Assembly: GCF_039535095.1 (NCBI RefSeq)
Contig: NZ_BAAAWN010000001.1
Span: 2,604,001-2,668,000 of the forward strand
Origin: Arthrobacter ramosus
GTDB lineage: Bacteria; Actinomycetota; Actinomycetes; Actinomycetales; Micrococcaceae
Direction: 5' to 3'
DNA length: 64,000 nt
Shown: positions 19,833-28,834 of the stretch, piece after piece
Numbering within the stretch: the first letter of the stretch is position 1
Layout: each line of letters opens with the position of its first letter
Made by a program: the position numbers and the translations under genes
Notes under the pieces: model-generated
What the model was told of the DNA's origin: nothing
The model's input: the letters and a program-made list of their open reading frames with translations, nothing else
The model's database searches: none

Positions 19833-20213
19833 ATGAGCGAAACCGCAACCACACAGCCGCTGCGCGTACTGTTCTGCATTGGCATCAACCAGAATTTCTT
19901 CGATCTACCCAAGAGCGAAATCGGCACGGTCTGGACTGCCTTCTCAGGAATGATGGCCGAGATGTCTCGCATGTCCGGCGTCGAGGTCATCGGCAACATG
20001 GATGACGATTCCCACCTGGTGGGACCGTCGGACGGCTGGCCGTGGACGTGCTACATCCTGGCCGACGTTGACACCCAAGCGACCGTCAAGGCAGCCTGCA
20101 ATCTCTTCCGGACCACCGTGGTGGGCCAGTATGCCCTGTGGCGGTACGCCAAGATCGAGGCGCGCATCGGCCGAGCCCTGACCATCCGCGACGACGTCGA
20201 AACGGCTGGCTAG
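19833..20213 (+). CDS. iacB: IacB-like small protein of indole-3-acetate catabolism
   Basis: 126 residues, soluble, starting with RVLFCIGINQNFFDL after a short head. No classical enzyme motif; the end GQYALWRYAKIEARIGRAL is well structured and looks like a ferredoxin-like or dimeric alpha/beta fold. Its place directly after iacA and its size match iacB, a gene of the Pseudomonas putida iac cluster needed for processing oxidised indole-3-acetate. AAGGAA lies before the ATG. The name rests mainly on gene order. Confidence 0.75.
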   Translation: MSETATTQPLRVLFCIGINQNFFDLPKSEIGTVWTAFSGMMAEMSRMSGVEVIGNMDDDSHLVGPSDGWPWTCYILADVDTQATVKAACNLFRTTVVGQYALWRYAKIEARIGRALTIRDDVETAG

Positions 20214-20217
20214 CCAC

Positions 20218-20715
20218 ATGGCCCGCGACACGGCAGCCGCCTTGGCCGAGCGCTTGGCGGTGCTGGAGTTCCAGGAGGCGGCACGAGCCACGCTCTCCCG
20301 CTACATGGACCTTTGCGACGTCCCGCGTCCTTCCTTCCACAGGGATGACATGGCCTCGCTATTCACCGAGCAAGCGGTCTGGGAAGGCATCGGCCCCGAA
20401 TACACCGCGAAGTTCGGCCGTCTGGAAGGTCGTCCCGCGATCCTCTCGATGCTCGCGGACTTCCTCCCGCCGTCGTCGCACTTCAAACGCAACGTCCATC
20501 TGCTGGGCAATGGCAGCGTCGCCGCAGCCGGCGGCGGCACCGCCAGCGGCCAGTGGATCATGCAGCAGCTTTCGGAGTACGACGGCGGCGGGACGGAGCT
20601 GATCTCGGCCCGCCTCACGGTCGATTTCGAGCTCAGCGAAGGAACGGCCCGGATCCGCCATTTCCGCACCGAAAAGCTGTTTACCGCCGATCTCGTCAAC
20701 CCAGTCCATGCATAG
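20218..20715 (+). CDS. iacI: SnoaL-like (NTF2 fold) protein, IacI
   Basis: 165 residues beginning 5 bases after the iacB stop. Pattern ALAERLAVLEFQEAARATLS, then YMDLCDVPRP, DMASLFTEQAVWEG, and a C-terminal SARLTVDFELSEGTARIRHF as in SnoaL/NTF2-like proteins, which are also the fold of dioxygenase beta subunits. In iac clusters iacI sits between iacB and iacC, as here. Exact role is uncertain; an accessory part in early indole-3-acetate oxidation is likely. Confidence 0.78.
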   Translation: MARDTAAALAERLAVLEFQEAARATLSRYMDLCDVPRPSFHRDDMASLFTEQAVWEGIGPEYTAKFGRLEGRPAILSMLADFLPPSSHFKRNVHLLGNGSVAAAGGGTASGQWIMQQLSEYDGGGTELISARLTVDFELSEGTARIRHFRTEKLFTADLVNPVHA

Positions 20716-20743
20716 CACCCAGAGAGATACCAAGGAGTACCCG

Positions 20744-22024
20744 ATGACTTCACCAACGTCAGAGAAGGCCGGCGGGTTCGCAGGCCTGGCCGAAGGCGAC
20801 CGCGTCGCCGCACAGCTTTACACCGACCCCGAGATCTTCGACTGGGAGATGGAGAAGATCTTCTACAGCACCTGGGTCTGGGTGGCGCATGAGAGCGAGA
20901 TCCCGGACGCCGGCAGCTTCAAGATGTCGCACATCGGCCTGCAGCCGGTGATCGTGAACCGGGACCGCAAGGGCAATTTCAACGTCTTGCTCAACCGCTG
21001 CCGCCACCGCGGCGCCAGCGTCTGCGAGGTCCCCAAGGGCAAGGCGAACGGCTTCACCTGCCCTTACCATTCCTGGTCCTACTCCCTGGAAGGCAACCTG
21101 CGCGGCATCCCGTACCCGGACGGCTACGAGGGCGTGACCGAGAAGCGCGACCTGCCCCTGCAGCGCCTGCGCGTAGAGAGCTACAACGGACTCATTTTCG
21201 CCAGCTTCAAGACCGACATCGAGCCGCTCGAGGACTTCCTCGGCGATGCGAAAATCTGGATCGACCGCTTCATGAAACAGGGCGCCGGCTTCCCGGTCAA
21301 GGTCCAGGGAGAGCACAAGTTCCGCTTCAACGGCAACTGGAAGATCCAGCTGGAAAACACCACCGACGGCTACCATTTCCCCATCGTCCACCGCTCCTGG
21401 ATGGCGTCCGTAGATGCCGAAACCGCGGACATGCTGTCCTTCATGACCGATGAGAGCGCGGTCACCCATGCCCTCGGCAACGGGCACAGCGTCGCCATCA
21501 TGGTCCCCGAGCACGTGGACCTGGAGGAGGACGACGGCACCGAGGAACTGCAGGAGCGCTTCCGCCACATCATCGATGAGCTTTCCGAGACCATGCCGCA
21601 GGACCAGGTCCGCCGGATCGTTCGCTCCATGCACGGCGCGGGCTACAACCTGAACCTGTTCCCCAACCTTTCACTGTCCATGTCCTTCTTCCGGGTTCTG
21701 CGCCCGATCTCCGTCAACGAGACGGAAATCCAACACATGGCGCTTGGCCTCGACGGCGGCCCGGAGAGCGTGAACCGCGAGCGCCTGCGGATCCACGAGC
21801 ACTTCCAGGGGCCGTTCGGCTTCGGCACCTCGGATGACTCCGAGGCATGGGACCGGGTTCAGCGCGGCGCCGTGGCAAACCCGGACATGCCGATCCTGGT
21901 CAACCGTGGCCTGGGACGTGAGGTGACCGTGGACGAAGGCTGGAAGACCTCGCATGTGACGGACGAAACCGGCATGCGTGAATCGTATGCAATGTGGAAA
22001 AGGATGATGAGCGATGAAAACTGA
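20744..22024 (+). CDS. iacC: Rieske non-heme iron ring-hydroxylating dioxygenase, alpha subunit (IacC)
   Basis: 426 residues from the ATG at 20744 (AAGGAG upstream; a longer frame starts inside iacI). The Rieske [2Fe-2S] ligands are in RCRHRGASVCEV and CPYHSWSY. The mononuclear iron site is NTTDGYHFPIVHRSW, with the bridging Asp and both His ligands. A catalytic C-terminal domain follows (FPNLSLSMSFFRVLRP). Paired with the beta subunit gene, which overlaps by 11 bases. In the iac pathway this oxygenase acts on dioxindole-3-acetate on the way to catechol. Electrons should come from the reductase at 23386. Confidence 0.93.
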   Translation: MTSPTSEKAGGFAGLAEGDRVAAQLYTDPEIFDWEMEKIFYSTWVWVAHESEIPDAGSFKMSHIGLQPVIVNRDRKGNFNVLLNRCRHRGASVCEVPKGKANGFTCPYHSWSYSLEGNLRGIPYPDGYEGVTEKRDLPLQRLRVESYNGLIFASFKTDIEPLEDFLGDAKIWIDRFMKQGAGFPVKVQGEHKFRFNGNWKIQLENTTDGYHFPIVHRSWMASVDAETADMLSFMTDESAVTHALGNGHSVAIMVPEHVDLEEDDGTEELQERFRHIIDELSETMPQDQVRRIVRSMHGAGYNLNLFPNLSLSMSFFRVLRPISVNETEIQHMALGLDGGPESVNRERLRIHEHFQGPFGFGTSDDSEAWDRVQRGAVANPDMPILVNRGLGREVTVDEGWKTSHVTDETGMRESYAMWKRMMSDEN

Positions 22025-22571
22025 GACCGTCGAAGAAGTGGCCGCCATCGACAACCGCCCGGCACCCGTGCCCTTCGAGCTGGGCCTCGGCAGGTTGTCC
22101 GAGCCCCTCGTGGGCCGCGCCATCGAGCTGATCTGGCGCGAAGCGCAGCTCTTGGATGACAAGGATTACGAGGCCTGGCAGACCCTCTACATGAAGGATG
22201 GCAAGTACGTCATCCCTGTCGACCCGGATACCGAGGACTTCGAGTCGTCCCTGAACATGGTGTACGACGACGCGCGGATGCGCCACATGCGCGTCACCCG
22301 CCTGGTGCAGGGGTACTCGATGTCCGCCGTCGCCGCCGCCCGCACCTCACGAACCATCTCCCGTTTCACCGTGGAAGAGATCACGGAGAACACCGTCACG
22401 CTGCGCTCCGCGCAGGTCCTGGTGGGTTTCAAGCGGGACAAGTTCCAGATGCTCGGGGCCGACCTCACGCACCGTATCCGCTTCACTGGGGACGACGCCC
22501 GGATCGAGCTTAAACTCATCCGCCTGGTCAACTCCGACTCCGCCGTCAACGCCTCCGGCTTCCTCCTTTAG
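22014..22571 (+). CDS. iacD: Ring-hydroxylating dioxygenase, beta subunit (IacD)
   Basis: 185 residues of the dioxygenase beta-subunit (NTF2-like) family: RAIELIWREAQLLDDKDYEA, WQTLYMKDGKYVIPVD, MRHMRVTRLVQGYSMS and the RTSRTIS motif typical of beta subunits. The start overlaps the end of iacC by 11 bases, so translation is coupled to give equal amounts. It has a structural role in the alpha-beta oxygenase. Confidence 0.92.
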   Translation: MKTETVEEVAAIDNRPAPVPFELGLGRLSEPLVGRAIELIWREAQLLDDKDYEAWQTLYMKDGKYVIPVDPDTEDFESSLNMVYDDARMRHMRVTRLVQGYSMSAVAAARTSRTISRFTVEEITENTVTLRSAQVLVGFKRDKFQMLGADLTHRIRFTGDDARIELKLIRLVNSDSAVNASGFLL

Positions 22572-22579
22572 GACCAACC

Positions 22580-23338
22580 ATGAACTTCGGACCCACAGTG
22601 AACCATGTCGCACTGGTCACCGGCGCCGCCCGCGGACTCGGTGAAGTCATCGCCCGTAAGCTGCACAAGGAAGGCTTCCGGGTCGCCATCACCGGCACCA
22701 GCGCCGCCTCCGTGCAGCCCATCGCGGACAGTCTGGATCCTTCCGGGGAAACCGTTTGGGCGGGCGCCCTGGATGTCCGCAAAAAGGCCGATTTCGAGGC
22801 CGTCCTGAACCTTCTGGCCGAAAAATGGGGCGGCACGGACGTCCTGGTGAACAATGCCGGACGTTCACAGGTTGCCCCCTTGCTTGAGATCACCCCCGAG
22901 GAGTTCTCCGCGAACGTGGAGATCAACCTCAACGGCACCTTCCTGGGCTGCCAGGTGTTCGGTCCGCATTTCCGGGACCGAGGCTACGGGCGGATCATCA
23001 ACATCCACTCCTTGGCAGGCCACAACGGCGGCACGGCCACGGGAGCCCACTACGCGGCGTCGAAGGGCGGGGTGTCGACTCTGACTAAGGTGTTCGCGCG
23101 GGAGTTCGCGTCCTTTGGGGTCACGGTCAACGCGGTCTCCCCCGGACCGCTGGACCTTCCCGTGGTGTACGAGACGGTGGACCCGGACAAGCTGGACGCG
23201 ATCAAGGCCAACATTCCCGTCGGCCGCTTCGGAGACGCCGGATTCATTGCGGAGACGGTGGCCTTATTGGCATCCCCCGGCGCCGGCTCCGTAACGGGGG
23301 CGTGCTGGGACATCAACGGCGGCCTCTACATGCGTTAG
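22580..23338 (+). CDS. iacE: Short-chain dehydrogenase/reductase (IacE)
   Basis: 252 residues of classical SDR type: cofactor motif TGAARGLGEV near the N-terminus, NNAGRSQ, and catalytic Tyr and Lys in HYAASKGG with an upstream Ser in NIHSLAGHNGG. The C-terminus CWDINGGLYMR is normal for the family. Spaced 8 bases after iacD with AGGA as ribosome site. In the known pathway IacE acts between the first hydroxylation and the dioxygenase step, forming dioxindole-3-acetate. Confidence 0.9.
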   Translation: MNFGPTVNHVALVTGAARGLGEVIARKLHKEGFRVAITGTSAASVQPIADSLDPSGETVWAGALDVRKKADFEAVLNLLAEKWGGTDVLVNNAGRSQVAPLLEITPEEFSANVEINLNGTFLGCQVFGPHFRDRGYGRIINIHSLAGHNGGTATGAHYAASKGGVSTLTKVFAREFASFGVTVNAVSPGPLDLPVVYETVDPDKLDAIKANIPVGRFGDAGFIAETVALLASPGAGSVTGACWDINGGLYMR

Positions 23339-23385
23339 CGCCGGCTGGCCCATTACAAGCTGAGAGAAGAAAGGAGCGTTGCCCC

Positions 23386-24345
23386 ATGGGTATGTTCAAG
23401 GTACGAGTAGCCGAAGTGCTGGAGGAAACCAGCAACATCAAGTCTTTCCGCCTCAAGCGCACGGATGGGGCACCGTTCGATCCTTATCCGGCGGGGGCGC
23501 ATATCGACGTCGTCGGCCCGACCGCCGTTGTCAGGCAGTACTCGCTGTGCAGTCCACCGGACGATCTTGACGACTACGTGGTTGCAGTCAAGCTCGAACC
23601 GGAGTCACGGGGTGGTTCCTTGGCACTCCATGACCACGTCCAGGTAGGCCACGAGCTGGAGATCAGCGCCCCGCGCAATCTCTTGTCCGTCGCCGGGGGC
23701 GCCGACCGGCACATCCTGGTGGCTGCGGGCATCGGCGTCACCCCGATGATCAGCATCGCCTACCACCTGCACCGGAGAGGAGAAGAGTTCGAGTTGCACT
23801 ACTTTGCCCGTTCCCGTGAAGATGCCGCGTTCTGCGAACTCCTTGAGAAGCGCAGCGGTTTCGGCGAACGCGTCCATTTCCATTTCGGACTGGAGCGTGA
23901 GCAGCAGCCGGCCGTTCTGAATGGCGCATTCGCCCGCCTCGGTGCCGCCTCGCACGTCTATACCTGCGGACCTCAGGGGTTCATGGAGCGTGTACGGGAA
24001 AGCGCGGCTTCGGTGATTCCTGAGGACAATGTGCATGTCGAACACTTCCAGGCGGCCGAGCCCGTGGACAGAGCCGGCGATACCCCTTTCGAGGTGGAAC
24101 TCGACGACGAAGTCTATGAGGTTCCCGTAGGTCAGTCTATCGTGCAGGTCCTCGCGGATAACGGGGTCGAAGTGGACACATCGTGCCAGGAAGGGATCTG
24201 CGGCACGTGCATCATGGGCGTCCTGAAGGGCGAACCGGACCATCGAGACCAGTGCATGTCCAGCAGCGAAAAGAAGGCCAACGGCCAGATCGCGGCCTGC
24301 GTTTCCCGGTCAAAATCCCCCAGGCTGGTTCTGGAGCTATTCTGA
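23386..24345 (+). CDS. iacF: Oxygenase reductase with C-terminal [2Fe-2S] ferredoxin (IacF)
   Basis: 319 residues from the ATG at 23386 with AAAGGAG upstream; an earlier in-frame start at 23302 lies in iacE. Phthalate-dioxygenase-reductase type: flavin-binding RQYSLCSPP, NAD-binding LVAAGIGVTPMISIA and TCGPQGFMERV, then a plant-type ferredoxin domain with Cys ligands in SCQEGICGTCIMG and a final Cys in IAACVSRS. It passes electrons from NADH to the IacCD oxygenase. A stem-loop follows, so transcription probably ends or drops here. Confidence 0.92.
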   Translation: MGMFKVRVAEVLEETSNIKSFRLKRTDGAPFDPYPAGAHIDVVGPTAVVRQYSLCSPPDDLDDYVVAVKLEPESRGGSLALHDHVQVGHELEISAPRNLLSVAGGADRHILVAAGIGVTPMISIAYHLHRRGEEFELHYFARSREDAAFCELLEKRSGFGERVHFHFGLEREQQPAVLNGAFARLGAASHVYTCGPQGFMERVRESAASVIPEDNVHVEHFQAAEPVDRAGDTPFEVELDDEVYEVPVGQSIVQVLADNGVEVDTSCQEGICGTCIMGVLKGEPDHRDQCMSSSEKKANGQIAACVSRSKSPRLVLELF

Positions 24346-24377
24346 CAGCCGCTTGCCTTACATACGGAACAACCTGA

Positions 24378-24417
24378 GGTCACGACCGGTCCGGTCCCGA
24401 GCGTTCCGGCCGTGACC
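24378..24417 (+). terminator. Stem-loop after iacF
   Basis: Arms GGTCACGACCGG (24378-24389) and CCGGCCGTGACC (24406-24417), 11 of 12 paired, 16-base loop, no strong T-run. It separates the iacA-F operon from the rhamnosidase gene. Confidence 0.5.
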
Positions 24418-24462
24418 ATTCTGGTTCGAATTCAAGATTGAAGAAGAGGTCGACTAAGAACC

Positions 24463-27400
24463 ATGGCTCGATTGACAAATCTGCGCGTCAACAGGCTAAC
24501 TCGGCCTTTGGCCATTGATACGGACACTCCGCGTTTCGGCTGGGCACTCGAATCTGATGATTTCAATCATCGCCAGGAATACTTCCAAATAGAAGTAACT
24601 ACTGCGGCCGGAGATCCCGTGTGGGACTCGGGCCGCGTCATTTCCGCTTGCTCCCAGGAGATTGCTTTCGGCAATTGGGGCGAACTGCATGGTCAGCTGA
24701 CCCCCGAAGGAAAATACACGTGGACTGTAACGGTCTGGGATAACAAGGGCCGTGAACTGTCCGCGGTGTCCACGTTCGAGACAGCGATGTTCGCCACGAA
24801 CATGTACGCCTGGGACGGGGCGCAATGGATCGGCGCAAGCCGCCCCCACCTTGATTCGCACAGCCTGGTTGTGTACCGGGTCAGGTGCCTGTTCAGGATC
24901 CCGCAGGGCAGCACGATGGCCTCCTTCATTCTGGGGGCCAATGACTTCCGGCTTCGCCACGAAATGCTGAACGAGTACCGTCTAGCAGGCGAAAACCATG
25001 TTCGTTTTTCCGTGGACGTCGGAGATCCATCAAATCCGGCATTCCGCATATTTCGGCTGGGATATGCTATCGGCGACCGGCCAGACCTACCGCTGATCGA
25101 TATAAATGCAGGCGCTTGCGCCACAAACCTGCCCGAACTCTTGCCGGGGCCACAGGCCCATCAGGAGAACGAGATTGAACTCATCTGCGAGTCGTCCACA
25201 TTCAAGGTGCGAATCAACGGAAAGTACCTGTTGTGGAATGGGAGCGATATTCTCCAAGTAAACCCGCGAGGCATGGACGACGTCGCCGCCTATCCCGTCC
25301 TTGGCGAAGTCGGCTTTCAAGTTCTTCCCGCCGAGCAACTCGACATCAGGAACTATGAGATCAGGAACTACCGGGACCCCCAGGAAGCCCTGTTCGATTC
25401 GGGGGACTATCATGTCTTCGCTCAGGCCGGAGGGGTCGGGATTGATGGCAATTGCCTGGCGGTGCACGGCGGCGAAGACGGACGGACCATCATCCGGGAC
25501 CCTAGTCGAGGCGCTTTGCCCATTCTCCGCCGAAAGTTCCAGGCCCAGCGGGATGTCACCGGGGCCAAGATCTACATCACTGCACGAGGAATTTACGAGT
25601 TGCACGTCAATGGCGAGAAGATCGGCAACGATTGGTTCAATCCAGGCAGCTCGGACTATCGGTACACCATCGAATACTCTGCCTATGACATCAGCGAACA
25701 AATTCGCACGGGAGACAACACTCTCACGGTCACTCTCGCCCCAGGGTGGTGGGCGGACATGATGAGTTTCATGGAAACCAACACCAATTTCTATGGGGAC
25801 CGGCCTTCCCTATTGTGCAAAATGGTCCTCGACTATTCCGACGGAAGCAGTCAAATACTTGTGTCCTCGCCGGGCAGTTGGGAGGTGCACACAGGCGGCC
25901 CCACGAAGAACGGCAGCTTCTTCCAGGGTGAGCGCTACGACGCTCGTGACGAATTGTCCCTCACTGACGAAAACCGATGGGGACCGGCCGCAGTGGTTCT
26001 GCCTTTGGAGCGAAATGCGCAGCCGCAGCTTGTTTCGAAACCCGATGAACCCGTGCGTGTATTTGAGGTGCTCGAATCGACCCTTATTGGCGAGGCACGG
26101 CCCGGTTCGGACTCCTGGATATACGACATGGGCGTAAACATGGTTGGAGTACCCGAGCTGACGTTTGACGGTCGTGAAGGCCAAGAAATCGTCATTCGTA
26201 CTGCTGAGGTCCTGTATCCTCCCCTGGAGGAGTACCTTGAGCGGGACATCGATGGACTCCTGATGACGGAGAACCTACGCGAGGCCATGTCCACAGACGT
26301 CTACACGTGCCGTGAAGGGCTACAGAAGTTCACCCCGCGCTTTACGTTCCACGGTTACCGATACATCCAGATTTCCGGGACCCGGGGCCCGATCCCCGCA
26401 GCGAACGTCAAGGGCATCGTGCTCAGTTCCATCGCTGAGCTAACTGGAAAAGTGAGCACTTCCAACCCCCTTTTGAACCAGCTCGCAGACAATATCCACC
26501 GCTCACAGATCGGAAACTTTCTTTCGATTCCAACTGATTGCCCCCAGAGAAATGAGCGTATGGGATGGCTCGAGTCTGTCACCGAGTTTGCCCGGACTTC
26601 CTGCTTCAGCAGCGACGTCCAGAAATTCTACGAACACTATCTGCGCATTGTCCGGGACTCACAGGTTACCAAGGAGATCCTCTCTTCTAAGACTGATGCC
26701 ATGGGTTTCTATGGACCTGGATCCCGGCTGTTCAAGGGAGACGTTGTCACCGGAATGTACCCCAGCTACGCTCCGGCCTACGACGCCTATCGGTCGTGGG
26801 GAACGCCATGGAGTTCTGCCGGTGTCCTTCTGCCCTTCGAGGTCTATTCCCAATACGGCACGACGTCAGTCATCGAGCAGTCGTTTGAATCAATGCTGAC
26901 TTATCTGGAGGCCATGGAGGGCCTCAGGATGCGCGGTGCAAAATCCATTTCCATCGACGGAGGGGTGTGCGGGGACTGGCTGTCGTTGGACAAGCCGCCG
27001 TACAGCTACACCGATGCCAGCATTTACGTCTACATGCTCGGCTGCTTCGCCAAGATGGCCACGGCTATTGGTGAGGACGAAGTTGCCAGCAGCTACCAGT
27101 CTCGCCACGCTGCAGCCAAGGAAGAGTGGAATGAGTTATACATAGACCCGGGAACGGGCGGTTTCCGGGATGATTTGACGCTCGTAAACGTCTCACAATC
27201 GTCGTGCTCGCTGGCACTACACTTCGACCTTCCTCTGGAAAAGTACAGCGCCTCCATTTTCGAAGCGCTCTGCGAAAAGGTCGCGGAAGGCTATGCGGGA
27301 CGGCCGTACTGCATCACGACGGGACTCTTCACCACGCCGATCATAAATCTCGTGCTCTCGGACCATGGTCGGTCAGATCTGGCCTACAGGATGATTGAGA

Positions 27401-27930
27401 ACACGGCCTTCCCGTCATGGCTGTATCCCGTCACGCAAGGAGCCACATCCAGTTGGGAGCGATGGGACTCGTACACTGCAGAAGATGGTTTCGGCGGCAA
27501 CAATGCCATGAATTCGTTTAATCACTTCTCGCTTGGCGCAGTAGGAGCCTGGCTTTTCAACCGCGTTGCGGGAATCGACCGCGATGCGGGGTCGGCCGGA
27601 ATGCAGCACTTCGTCCTGCACCCGGTGCCGGGGGGTTCGCTGACCCATGCCTCAGCCGCCGTGATGACCGACTACGGCCGCATCCAGGTCCAATGGACAA
27701 GGGAAGACGAAGGCCACTCGTGGCATTGCCGTTTACGGATTCCGGCCAACATGTCTGCGAGGATCGAACTTCCCTGGGCGCCGCACAGCGCGCATTCTTC
27801 CGTGCCGGCCGACGTCAATGTGGTGGACGATAAGAACCGCCATTTTCAGGTTCCCTCGGGCAGCTGGCACTTGAGCGTTGATCAAGAACTCCTGGTCATC
27901 GAGAAAAGCCCCGAGAAATTCACTGCGTGA
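24463..27930 (+). CDS. Alpha-L-rhamnosidase, glycoside hydrolase family 78, cytoplasmic
   Basis: 1155 residues, no signal peptide. The N-terminal beta-sandwich starts VNRLTRPLAIDTDTPRFGWA, an inserted lectin-like domain covers about 140-310, the rhamnosidase N domain about 360-520 (IYELHVNGEKIGNDWFNPG), the (alpha/alpha)6 catalytic barrel about 640-1040, and a C-terminal beta domain follows. Catalytic motif PTDCPQRNERMGW gives Asp692 and Glu698, and SSWERWDSY gives Glu999. The further acidic residue usual in GDAQ after GW is Ser705 here (GWLESVTEFA), a notable change. It sits between iacF and iacG, where no rhamnosidase is expected. It may release rhamnose from imported plant glycosides. Confidence 0.85.
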   Translation: MARLTNLRVNRLTRPLAIDTDTPRFGWALESDDFNHRQEYFQIEVTTAAGDPVWDSGRVISACSQEIAFGNWGELHGQLTPEGKYTWTVTVWDNKGRELSAVSTFETAMFATNMYAWDGAQWIGASRPHLDSHSLVVYRVRCLFRIPQGSTMASFILGANDFRLRHEMLNEYRLAGENHVRFSVDVGDPSNPAFRIFRLGYAIGDRPDLPLIDINAGACATNLPELLPGPQAHQENEIELICESSTFKVRINGKYLLWNGSDILQVNPRGMDDVAAYPVLGEVGFQVLPAEQLDIRNYEIRNYRDPQEALFDSGDYHVFAQAGGVGIDGNCLAVHGGEDGRTIIRDPSRGALPILRRKFQAQRDVTGAKIYITARGIYELHVNGEKIGNDWFNPGSSDYRYTIEYSAYDISEQIRTGDNTLTVTLAPGWWADMMSFMETNTNFYGDRPSLLCKMVLDYSDGSSQILVSSPGSWEVHTGGPTKNGSFFQGERYDARDELSLTDENRWGPAAVVLPLERNAQPQLVSKPDEPVRVFEVLESTLIGEARPGSDSWIYDMGVNMVGVPELTFDGREGQEIVIRTAEVLYPPLEEYLERDIDGLLMTENLREAMSTDVYTCREGLQKFTPRFTFHGYRYIQISGTRGPIPAANVKGIVLSSIAELTGKVSTSNPLLNQLADNIHRSQIGNFLSIPTDCPQRNERMGWLESVTEFARTSCFSSDVQKFYEHYLRIVRDSQVTKEILSSKTDAMGFYGPGSRLFKGDVVTGMYPSYAPAYDAYRSWGTPWSSAGVLLPFEVYSQYGTTSVIEQSFESMLTYLEAMEGLRMRGAKSISIDGGVCGDWLSLDKPPYSYTDASIYVYMLGCFAKMATAIGEDEVASSYQSRHAAAKEEWNELYIDPGTGGFRDDLTLVNVSQSSCSLALHFDLPLEKYSASIFEALCEKVAEGYAGRPYCITTGLFTTPIINLVLSDHGRSDLAYRMIENTAFPSWLYPVTQGATSSWERWDSYTAEDGFGGNNAMNSFNHFSLGAVGAWLFNRVAGIDRDAGSAGMQHFVLHPVPGGSLTHASAAVMTDYGRIQVQWTREDEGHSWHCRLRIPANMSARIELPWAPHSAHSSVPADVNVVDDKNRHFQVPSGSWHLSVDQELLVIEKSPEKFTA

Positions 27931-27983
27931 GTTGAGTCAGGTGCTTGGCATCTCCCAACGCAGTAGCTGAAGGTGCTGCTGCC

Positions 27984-28604
27984 TCAGGCCACAGTGATGT
28001 CGTTTTGCAGGATGTCCCGCACCAGGGTGGCGATGCTGTCTGCCCCAGTCTTTGCCTTGATCCTGGTGCGGTGGACGTCGATGGTTTTCACGCTGGTCCC
28101 CAGCTTCCTCGCAATGTTCTGGCTCGGCAGGCCATCGATGACCAGGGCCAGGATCTCGCGTTCGCGCGGTGTCAGGCCAGCGATCCGCTGTTCGATTTCC
28201 CGCCGTCCGCGGCTGGATTCGAAGCGTGTCCGGGCGAGCTCGAGGGTTTCCTGCACAACATCGAGCATCTGCTGGGGATCGTATGGTTTCTCCAGGAAAT
28301 TGACGGCCCCCTGGCGCAGCGCCTTCACGGACATCCGGATGTCGCCATGGGCGGAGACAAAAATGATGGGAATCGGCGAAGCGATCTGGTTCAGGGTCTC
28401 CTGCAGTTGAAACCCGCCAGCCCTGGGCATGCGGACGTCCAGGACAAGGCAGGACGGGATGTCCGGATCGTACTCGGCCAGGAACGACGCAACGTCATAA
28501 AAACTGCGGGACTGGATACTGACGGACTCGAGCAGCCAGGCCAGTGAGGCACATAGCTCCCGGTCGTCGTCGACGATGTAAACGAGGGCTTCTGATGAAT
28601 CCAT
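27984..28604 (-). CDS. FixJ/NarL-type response regulator of the iac locus
   Basis: 206 residues from the ATG at 28604 (AAGG upstream); the frame runs on to 28745 but the extra residues look non-coding. Receiver domain with acidic pocket VDDDRE, phosphoacceptor Asp56 (LVLDVRMP), a conserved Ser in FVSAHGD and Lys in FLEKPYD. A LuxR-type HTH follows (LTPREREILALVIDGLPSQN, then GTSVKTIDVHRTRIKAK). It lies on the opposite strand between the rhamnosidase and iacG. It is the only response regulator here, so it is the probable partner of the kinase at 16888-18561; such pairs (TodS/TodT-like) activate aromatic catabolism. Confidence 0.9.
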   Translation of the reverse strand: MDSSEALVYIVDDDRELCASLAWLLESVSIQSRSFYDVASFLAEYDPDIPSCLVLDVRMPRAGGFQLQETLNQIASPIPIIFVSAHGDIRMSVKALRQGAVNFLEKPYDPQQMLDVVQETLELARTRFESSRGRREIEQRIAGLTPREREILALVIDGLPSQNIARKLGTSVKTIDVHRTRIKAKTGADSIATLVRDILQNDITVA

Positions 28605-28834
28605 GTAGGGCGACCTTGCACTGCCTGAGCATAGTAGGGAACTCGACCGTATCGAGCCCAGGGCATGGCAGTCAATCAATAACGCGGTAAGGAAACTACT
28701 TATACAACTGAAGCGAATTCTGAAATGGAGTGGAACAAATCGCAATATCCATTAAGTCCGCTCCGCCATAGATTTTTGTTACAAGGATTCATGGAATGAC
28801 CAGAAGTACGGGTCACGACGGTTGGAGAAGAGAA

